DNA of 20,367 bases from Akkermansiaceae bacterium. Its GTDB lineage: Bacteria; Verrucomicrobiota; Verrucomicrobiia; Verrucomicrobiales; Akkermansiaceae. Each line of letters begins with the position of its first letter. The first letter of the stretch is position 1. The translations under genes and the position numbers were made by a program. Positions 15,446 through 20,367 of this stretch are shown here, piece after piece. The DNA is taken from NCBI GenBank assembly GCA_023300205.1, contig JALZVD010000155.1, positions 1-20,367 on the forward strand. The letters run 5' to 3'. Below the pieces are notes generated by a model, which saw only the letters and a program-made list of their open reading frames with translations, was not told the DNA's origin and did not search any database.

Positions 15446-16126
15446 ATGACCCTATTCTCTAAAATATTCACCATCTGGAGCCTCATCAAGATAGCCGCCA
15501 TCCTTACCATCATCTTCATCTCGCTCTTCCTCATACTCATGTGGCAAGCAAATTCAGCCGCACAGTCAGCAGGAAAAAACAACCTCTACGACAACATCGC
15601 CAATATCCCCACAGAACTGGAAAACCCCAAACGAGTCGCCCTAGTCTTTGGTTGCGCAGAGAAAATCAACGGCAGAGCCAACCTCTACTTCAAATACAGA
15701 ATAGAAGCCGCCCATGAACTCTGGAAAGCAGAAAAAGTCAGAGGCTTCATCGTCTCCGGAGACAACAGTCGTGACGACTACAACGAACCACAAGACATGA
15801 AACAAGCCCTCATCAAAAAGGGCGTCCCTGCAAACAAAATCATCTGCGACTACGCAGGCCTCCGCACCATGGACTCAGTCATCAGAGTAGAGAAAATTTT
15901 CGGCATCAGCAGAGTCATCCTCGTATCTCAGAAATTCCATAACGAGCGTGCCGCATACATTGCACAGCACCGCGGTATAGATGCCATCGGCTACAATGCA
16001 CAAAACGTCACAGGCAAAAAAACCCAGAACCGCGAATACCTAGCCAGAGTCAGAATGTGGGCAGACGAAAATATCCTAAAAACCACCCCTAAATACCTTG
16101 GAGAAAAAGAAACCCTCACCTTTTGA
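15446..16126 (+). CDS. SanA/YdcF-family (DUF218) membrane-anchored protein
   Basis: A single N-terminal membrane helix (about residues 14-34) anchors the protein. The remainder, presumably periplasmic, is a DUF218 domain. The run VALVFGC (64-70), FIVSGDN (101-107), EPQDMKQALIKKGVPANKI (114-132), DYAGLRTMDSV (135-145) and VILVSQKFHNERA (157-169) matches E. coli SanA, which affects envelope permeability and vancomycin resistance at high temperature; the biochemical activity is unknown. The length of 226 residues matches the SanA type. It sits three bases after the double-psi barrel gene and converges on map with a 44-base gap containing no obvious terminator. Confidence 0.85.
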   Translation: MTLFSKIFTIWSLIKIAAILTIIFISLFLILMWQANSAAQSAGKNNLYDNIANIPTELENPKRVALVFGCAEKINGRANLYFKYRIEAAHELWKAEKVRGFIVSGDNSRDDYNEPQDMKQALIKKGVPANKIICDYAGLRTMDSVIRVEKIFGISRVILVSQKFHNERAAYIAQHRGIDAIGYNAQNVTGKKTQNREYLARVRMWADENILKTTPKYLGEKETLTF

Positions 16127-16170
16127 TTCAAAGAAAAACAGTCAAAACAAACGGCTCCCCATTCATTACA

Positions 16171-16983
16171 CTAAAGCGTGATCCCTAACAATTCAGGAGT
16201 CGCCTCTCTAGGCCTAGCAGTTAGAATATCTGGCCCATCTTTAGTCACCAGAACAGTATGCTCAAAGTGAGCAGAGTTTTTCTTATCCCCCGTAATCACT
16301 GTCCAGCCATCGTCTAAAATTCTAACACGTGGAGTCCCTAGATTAATCATCGGCTCCACAGCCAAAACCATCCCCTCCACTAACCGCGGAGTTTTACCCG
16401 CAGGTCGATAATTAGGAACAGACGGCTCCTCATGCAGATCTCTACCCACTCCATGACCCACAAACTCCTTAACCACAGAAAAGCCGAACGGCTTCACATA
16501 GTCTTCCACCGCACCACACAAATCGCCAAGATATTCACCTTCTCTGGCAAATGACATCGCCTCATAAAGTGACTGCTCAGTGACTGCGAGAAGCCGCTTA
16601 CTCTCATCATCCACATTACCTACAGCCACTGTAGTCGCATTATCACCTATCCATCCATTCAGCGTAATCCCAACATCAACACTAATAATATCTCCATCTC
16701 CTATCACGTAGTCACCACCGATACCATGAACAACTTCAATATTTGGCGAAATACAAGTATAACCTGGAAATCCACGATAACCAAGAAACGCACTCTTACA
16801 ATTACGCTCTTTCATCAGCTCAGCAGCATAAAGATCCACTTCCTTAGTCGTCTTCCCTACATCGATAAATTTAGCCACATTCTGCAAGATCTCGCTCGCC
16901 GTCTCACACGCCACACGCATCTGAGCAATCTCATCAGGACTCTTGATGATAATTCCATTTCTTGATCTCTTACGCTTAGCCAT
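16171..16983 (-). CDS. map: Type I methionine aminopeptidase
   Basis: Map removes the initiator methionine from new proteins. All metal ligands of the pita-bread fold are visible: SVDVG (first Asp), GDNATT (second Asp), FVGHGVG (His), VEPM (Glu) and AHFEHT (Glu). The substrate-contacting His lies in VVHGIGG. The protein is 270 residues from the ATG at 16983; a GTG immediately before it (16986) is in frame but leaves poor spacing to the AAGGA in the upstream adk end. The N-terminus is short and basic with no zinc-finger extension. It is the last gene of the spc-type cluster here, starting directly after the adk stop, as in many bacteria; infA and rpmJ do not follow. Confidence 0.96.
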   Translation of the reverse strand: MAKRKRSRNGIIIKSPDEIAQMRVACETASEILQNVAKFIDVGKTTKEVDLYAAELMKERNCKSAFLGYRGFPGYTCISPNIEVVHGIGGDYVIGDGDIISVDVGITLNGWIGDNATTVAVGNVDDESKRLLAVTEQSLYEAMSFAREGEYLGDLCGAVEDYVKPFGFSVVKEFVGHGVGRDLHEEPSVPNYRPAGKTPRLVEGMVLAVEPMINLGTPRVRILDDGWTVITGDKKNSAHFEHTVLVTKDGPDILTARPREATPELLGITL

Positions 16984-16986
16984 CAC

Positions 16987-17613
16987 TTATCCTTCTACAA
17001 TAGTTTGAATCTCCGAAAAAACATCCCCAGGAGATTTTGTCCCATCCACAACGTTGAGTATCCCAAGTGACCTATAATAATCAAACAATGGAACAGTCAG
17101 CTCCTCATAGTTCTGATATCTCACCTTAAAACTCTCTAACGCATCATCCGCTCTAGAAACAAGAGCCTCTTCTCCACACTCCGGACACACCCTTTCTGAG
17201 AGATCATTGACAGCGATCGTAACACCACATGATGAGCACTCTCTACGCTTCGTTATCCTTCCCTCCAGCGCCTCACGCGGAACATCAAGCGCAATCACCA
17301 ACCCCGGCCTAGCTAGCTCTTGCAGCGTCTCAGCTTGCTTAAGCGTCCGAGGGAACCCATCCATCAGCCATCCTTCAGAATTTCCATCTAGCCACTCACC
17401 CACCATCTTTAAAATCGTCTCATCTGGCACATAGCGTCCACTATCGATATAGCTCTTAGCCTCTAATCCCACTTCAGAACCCTTCTCTATTTCTAAACGC
17501 AGTAACTTCCCTGTCCCCAGACAAGGGATCCCAAGTTTCTCTGCCAGCCTTCTGGCTTGCGTCCCTTTTCCACTCGCGGGTGGACCTAGCAGGATTACGT
17601 TGTTCTTTTTCAT
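16987..17613 (-). CDS. adk: Adenylate kinase with zinc-type LID
   Basis: Adenylate kinase interconverts ATP + AMP and two ADP. The P-loop GPPASGKGT (10-18), DGFPRT (85-90), RITKRRE at the LID entry and RADD...RY...Y are present. The LID carries CSSC (126-129) and CPEC (143-146), the four-cysteine zinc site typical of Gram-positive and many other bacteria, instead of the hydrogen-bonded E. coli LID. One oddity is that the AMP-site motif usually STGDMLR reads GTGKLLR (33-39), replacing the conserved Asp with Lys while keeping Thr and Arg. It is 208 residues. It lies between secY and map, the classic order. An 87-base gap with a strong stem-loop separates it from secY. Confidence 0.95.
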   Translation of the reverse strand: MKKNNVILLGPPASGKGTQARRLAEKLGIPCLGTGKLLRLEIEKGSEVGLEAKSYIDSGRYVPDETILKMVGEWLDGNSEGWLMDGFPRTLKQAETLQELARPGLVIALDVPREALEGRITKRRECSSCGVTIAVNDLSERVCPECGEEALVSRADDALESFKVRYQNYEELTVPLFDYYRSLGILNVVDGTKSPGDVFSEIQTIVEG

Positions 17614-17627
17614 CTGTCTGGGTTAGC

Positions 17628-17670
17628 GATTAAAATAATCAGTGGTCGAACCATTTCTGGGACGACCACT
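17628..17670 (-). promoter_or_regulatory. Stem-loop in the secY-adk gap
   Basis: Read on the minus strand, AGTGGTCG and CGACCACT (17670-17663 and 17648-17641) form a perfect eight-base stem. Inside it a 2x2 mismatch leads to a three-base pair stack closed by a GAAA tetraloop. Directly downstream is a second palindrome GATTATTTTAATC (17640-17628). No run of Ts follows the main hairpin on the minus strand, so it is not a standard terminator. It could be an RNA processing site, an attenuator or a protein-binding element controlling adk-map relative to the ribosomal genes. Confidence 0.55.
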
Positions 17671-17700
17671 TTTAAATGTTTATGTAAGTTGAAGTGCCGT

Positions 17701-19215
17701 CTATTTCCCCTGGAGCATCATTGCTACAATTCCAAGAATAAAGAGAATCGCAATAACTGCCATGAGATAAATCATGTTGTTACTAGACTTGTTTGCCGCA
17801 TTAAGCTGCTTGCGCTCCTGACGACCCTTGATCTTTCCTTTTCTCAGGAATCCATCGTAGTTCTTCTGGAGCAAATGAGTCTCAACTTGGCGCATCACAT
17901 CTAAGATAACACCTACCATAATAAGCAAACTCGTTCCACCGAAGAACTGAGTCACTGCCCCATCTAGCGGCGCACCGATGATCCCACGTGGCATCTGAGA
18001 GATAATATAAGGAAGAATAAAGATAACCGTTAGGAATACAGCACCCGCAAATGTAAGACGCGTCATCGTGAAGTCGAGGAATTTAGCCGTAGGCTGACCA
18101 GGTCGAATTCCTGGGATATATCCACCACCACGCTTAAGATTCTCTGAGATTTCTGATGGATTGAACATCGTAGCCACCCAGAAGTATGAGAAGAAGAAGA
18201 TCATTGCACCAGCAATCAGGTAATACCAGATATCCTGCATAGAAAGAATGTTACCTAGCGTCACCGCCCACTGCGCACCACCAGAGATCATCTGAGCAAG
18301 TGCTGTAGGTATACCCAGAATCGCTGTTGCAAAAATGATCGGCATCACGTTAGCATAGTTAATCTTAAGCGGGAGATACTGAGTGTTTCCACCAGTCTGC
18401 TTTCTCCCCTGTGTGCGCTTAGCATACTGAATAGCGATTCGGCGTTGAGCCTGTGTAAGAGCGATAGTCGCTGCAATAATAAAGATAAGGAAAGCAAATA
18501 AACCAACCGCGAAGATCGCACCACCAGTACCTCCACCAATGATAAGCGTGTTCCAGAGAACTGCGAGCGCAGAAGGAAGTGAAGAAATAATGTTGACCGT
18601 AATAATGATAGACGTTCCGTTTCCGATACCGTTTTCAGTCATCTGGTCACCTATCCACATAAGTAGTAATGTTCCCGTTACAATGGTAAGCGTAAAGATC
18701 GCTACAAATGAGAATTGTGAATAATCAGATGATACAACATCACCAATTTCACTAATACCACTGAAGAAAGGAAGTGTTCCTGGACTTGTATAAACTTGGT
18801 TCGCTAAGAAGCCACCCTGAATCACCGCAATAAGAATAGTGATGAATCTTGTGTATTGATTAATCTTCTGCCGTCCACCATCTTCCCTAGAAAGACGTGA
18901 TAACTTAGGTACAACCGCTGTCATCAACTGCATCAAGATAGATGCAGAAATATAAGGCATGATACCAAGAGCAAAAATACCCAGCTGCTGGAGACCACCA
19001 CCTGAGAAAATAGTGATCATAGTATTGAGAATATTCCCACCACCATCAGAACCTTTCGCCTCCTTATCAGCGATGTAGAGGTCAATGACATTGGAGTCTA
19101 TACCAGGCATTGTAATATAAACACCAAGACGGACTACGACAATCATCACCAACGTGAAGATAATACGCTCACGTAGTTCAGCTACTTTCCATGTATTCGC
19201 AAAAGCGGAGATCAT
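17701..19215 (-). CDS. secY: Protein translocase subunit SecY
   Basis: SecY is the channel of the SecYEG translocon in the inner membrane. Family blocks are clear: the N-terminal helix with LGVYITMPGID, the LGIMPYISASILMQL region of TM2, LSREDGGRQKINQYTR in the first cytoplasmic loop, GIGNGTSIII, the C5-loop QGRKQTGGNTQYLPLKINYANVMPIIFA, and RGGGYIPGIRPGQPT. At 504 residues it is longer than the ~440 of E. coli. The extra length includes an Ala/Gly-rich insert after TM1 (KEAKGSDGGGN) and, after the usual end, a basic linker (GKIKGRQERKQ) plus an additional hydrophobic helix (IYLMAVIAILFILGIVAMML). It follows rplO after an unusual 168-base gap. Confidence 0.97.
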   Translation of the reverse strand: MISAFANTWKVAELRERIIFTLVMIVVVRLGVYITMPGIDSNVIDLYIADKEAKGSDGGGNILNTMITIFSGGGLQQLGIFALGIMPYISASILMQLMTAVVPKLSRLSREDGGRQKINQYTRFITILIAVIQGGFLANQVYTSPGTLPFFSGISEIGDVVSSDYSQFSFVAIFTLTIVTGTLLLMWIGDQMTENGIGNGTSIIITVNIISSLPSALAVLWNTLIIGGGTGGAIFAVGLFAFLIFIIAATIALTQAQRRIAIQYAKRTQGRKQTGGNTQYLPLKINYANVMPIIFATAILGIPTALAQMISGGAQWAVTLGNILSMQDIWYYLIAGAMIFFFSYFWVATMFNPSEISENLKRGGGYIPGIRPGQPTAKFLDFTMTRLTFAGAVFLTVIFILPYIISQMPRGIIGAPLDGAVTQFFGGTSLLIMVGVILDVMRQVETHLLQKNYDGFLRKGKIKGRQERKQLNAANKSSNNMIYLMAVIAILFILGIVAMMLQGK

Positions 19216-19311
19216 TATTTTTTATCTGTGTAAAGTTGTTCGGACGTTTTGTAATAAACCAGCAAGGAAGCGCAACTATTATCGCTGAGCCTCCCTACCA
19301 AAAAGTGGTAA

Positions 19312-19351
19312 AAGTATCCTCGCTAGCAAGTAATACTAGCGCAGGATACTT
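19312..19351 (-). promoter_or_regulatory. Strong stem-loop in the rplO-secY gap
   Basis: AAGTATCCT and AGGATACTT (outer nine base pairs) plus CGCTAG and CTAGCG (inner six) form a 15-bp stem with one bulged base and a nine-base loop. On the minus strand it lies 32 bases after the rplO stop and ends 96 bases before secY. It is followed by a short T stretch (CTTTTACC) and then by a smaller TACCA/TGGTA hairpin (19296-19310). It could be a partial terminator or attenuator setting the ratio of ribosomal proteins to SecY, a processing site, or a regulator-binding RNA. Confidence 0.6.
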
Positions 19352-19383
19352 GAAAAGTTTTGTTCAAATCAGATAGTGGACAA

Positions 19384-19824
19384 TTAAGAAATTGTGCCGC
19401 CAGCCGCTTCGATCTTAGTCTTAGCTCCCGCTGAAATAGCGCTTACTGAAACCGTAAGTTTCTTATTTAAGTTACCGTTTCCGAGAACTTTGATCTGATC
19501 AAAAGCACCCTTTACAAGGCCTCTCTCACGGAGTGTCTCTTCATTAACAGTTGCTCCCTCTTCGAAAAACTTCTCGAGGTGTGCTGTGTTAACTACGACT
19601 ACTTTGTCCGCAAAACGAACATTGTTGAAGCCACGCTTAGGTAGACGACGGTGAATAGGCATCTGACCACCCTCAAAGCCAACGCGAACGCCGCTTCCAG
19701 AACGAGCCTTTTGACCCTTGTGACCCTTACCAGATGTCTTACCTTGACCAGAGCTTTCACCTTTACCAAGACGCTTAATCTTGTGTGTTGCTCCTTTGTT
19801 AGGCTTCATTGTATGAAGATTCAT
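19384..19824 (-). CDS. rplO: 50S ribosomal protein L15
   Basis: L15 is a late-assembly protein of the large ribosomal subunit. The N-terminal basic, glycine-rich extension (KRLGKGESSGQGKTSGKGHKG, split around residues 18-38) and RVGFEGGQMPIHRRLPKRGF (47-66) are diagnostic. The C-terminal IKVLGNGNLNKKLTVSVSAISAGAKTKI is the globular part. At 146 residues it is typical. The ATG at 19824 gives MNLHTMKP, which fits the family start better than the in-frame ATG five codons later. It starts 24 bases after rpsE, with no room for rpmD (L30). Codons look translationally optimised (CGT, GGT, AAG) instead of following the window's strand bias. Confidence 0.97.
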   Translation of the reverse strand: MNLHTMKPNKGATHKIKRLGKGESSGQGKTSGKGHKGQKARSGSGVRVGFEGGQMPIHRRLPKRGFNNVRFADKVVVVNTAHLEKFFEEGATVNEETLRERGLVKGAFDQIKVLGNGNLNKKLTVSVSAISAGAKTKIEAAGGTIS

Positions 19825-19848
19825 AATATTGATTTCTATAAGTTTAGA

Positions 19849-20367
19849 TTAAAGTGCTTTCTCCTTGAAGAGACCGCGTGACTTGAGAACCTGCTCACGT
19901 GTGCGGAGAGTCTTAAGAGCCTCTACTGTTGCTTTCACAACATTCGCGTGGTTGTTAGATCCGAGTGACTTAGCTAGAACATCCTTGATGCCTACTGCCT
20001 CACAAACTGCACGGACACCACCACCTGCGATGACGCCTGTTCCCTCAACAGCTGGCTTAAGTAGAACCTTACCACCACCATGCTCAGCATATGTCTCATG
20101 TGGAATTGTTCTATTGTCTACCAGTGAAATACGGTGTAGCTGACGACGTGAGTCAATGCTAGCCTTGCGGATACATTCTGCAACTTCGTTTGCTTTACCG
20201 AATCCTACACCAACACGGCCTTCGCCTGTGCCAGATACTAGAAGTGCAGAGAAGCTGAAACGACGTCCACCTTTCACTACCTTCGCACATCGGTTGATGA
20301 ATACTACCTTCTCAACTAACTCAACACCGTCTTCGGTCTTAGGCTTAGCTGGAGCTTGACGAGGTGG
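19849..20367 (-). CDS. rpsE: 30S ribosomal protein S5 (N-terminus outside window)
   Basis: S5 contributes to decoding accuracy and mRNA handling in the small subunit. The frame stays open to the right window edge and reads [20 protein letters not shown], then [24 protein letters not shown]. The internal GTG at 20277 lies within the conserved KVVKGGRR motif and is not the true start. [30 protein letters not shown] and [31 protein letters not shown] are classic S5 blocks, followed by the C-terminal [15 protein letters not shown]. The visible part is 172 residues, and the Pro/Lys-rich start belongs to a variable N-terminal extension. It is the most upstream gene seen in the spc-type cluster. Confidence 0.97.
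   Translation of the reverse strand, partial: PPRQAPAKPKTEDGVELVEKVVFINRCAKVVKGGRRFSFSALLVSGTGEGRVGVGFGKANEVAECIRKASIDSRRQLHRISLVDNRTIPHETYAEHGGGKVLLKPAVEGTGVIAGGGVRAVCEAVGIKDVLAKSLGSNNHANVVKATVEALKTLRTREQVLKSRGLFKEKAL

Noticed and set aside
15446..16126. Vancomycin-resistance gene interpretation of the SanA-like protein
   Set aside because: SanA affects envelope permeability in E. coli and is a housekeeping envelope factor, not a dedicated resistance determinant; no van-type genes are nearby.

Overview
The window is ordinary bacterial chromosome with about 90 % coding density. It has no phage, insertion-sequence, CRISPR, tRNA or rRNA signals that I can see. The gene set is a Gram-negative-type envelope (a lipoprotein, a Prc/Tsp periplasmic protease, a SanA-like protein, a secreted double-psi beta-barrel protein) plus the distal end of a ribosomal-protein operon. 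The family types and the long SecY with an extra C-terminal helix would fit the PVC superphylum, perhaps Verrucomicrobiota. That placement is inference; no marker is decisive.

Layout. 1-2749 (+): end of a basic lipoprotein, an unrecognised 166-residue protein, hisI and pheS. 2781-3605 (-): a short-chain dehydrogenase, divergent from an M42 metallopeptidase at 3676-4770 (+). 4767-8260 (-): a three-gene unit, transcribed Prc/Tsp protease, then a SprT-like protein, then a TIGR02206/YwaF-type membrane protein. After a 373-bp divergent gap come a CNNM/CorC-type membrane protein and a 743-residue carboxyltransferase-like enzyme (8634-11995, +). Next is an AT-rich insert with a secreted esterase-like protein (12246-13670, +), then rdgB, the double-psi barrel protein and the SanA-like protein (13976-16126, +). 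The right end (16171-20367, -) is the end of the spc operon, transcribed rpsE, rplO, secY, adk, map. No rpmD lies between rpsE and rplO.

Three window-wide patterns stand out. First, the top strand is very rich in C and A. Plus-strand genes use codons ending in C or A, while most minus-strand genes use codons ending in G or T. Only the ribosomal genes and the 12246-13670 gene escape this. It suggests strong replication-strand skew, with the minus-strand genes on the leading strand. Second, almost no start codon has a Shine-Dalgarno motif. Third, several starts sit only 6-10 bases after a -10-like hexamer, the clearest being TTGACA-16 bp-TAATAT before the gene at 9764. Very short or absent leaders are therefore plausible.

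I did not find an obviously new multi-gene system. The best leads are the SD-less, possibly leaderless gene starts, the two strong stem-loops flanking secY, the carboxyltransferase without a biotin domain but with an unassigned C-terminal region, and the compositionally foreign esterase-like gene.
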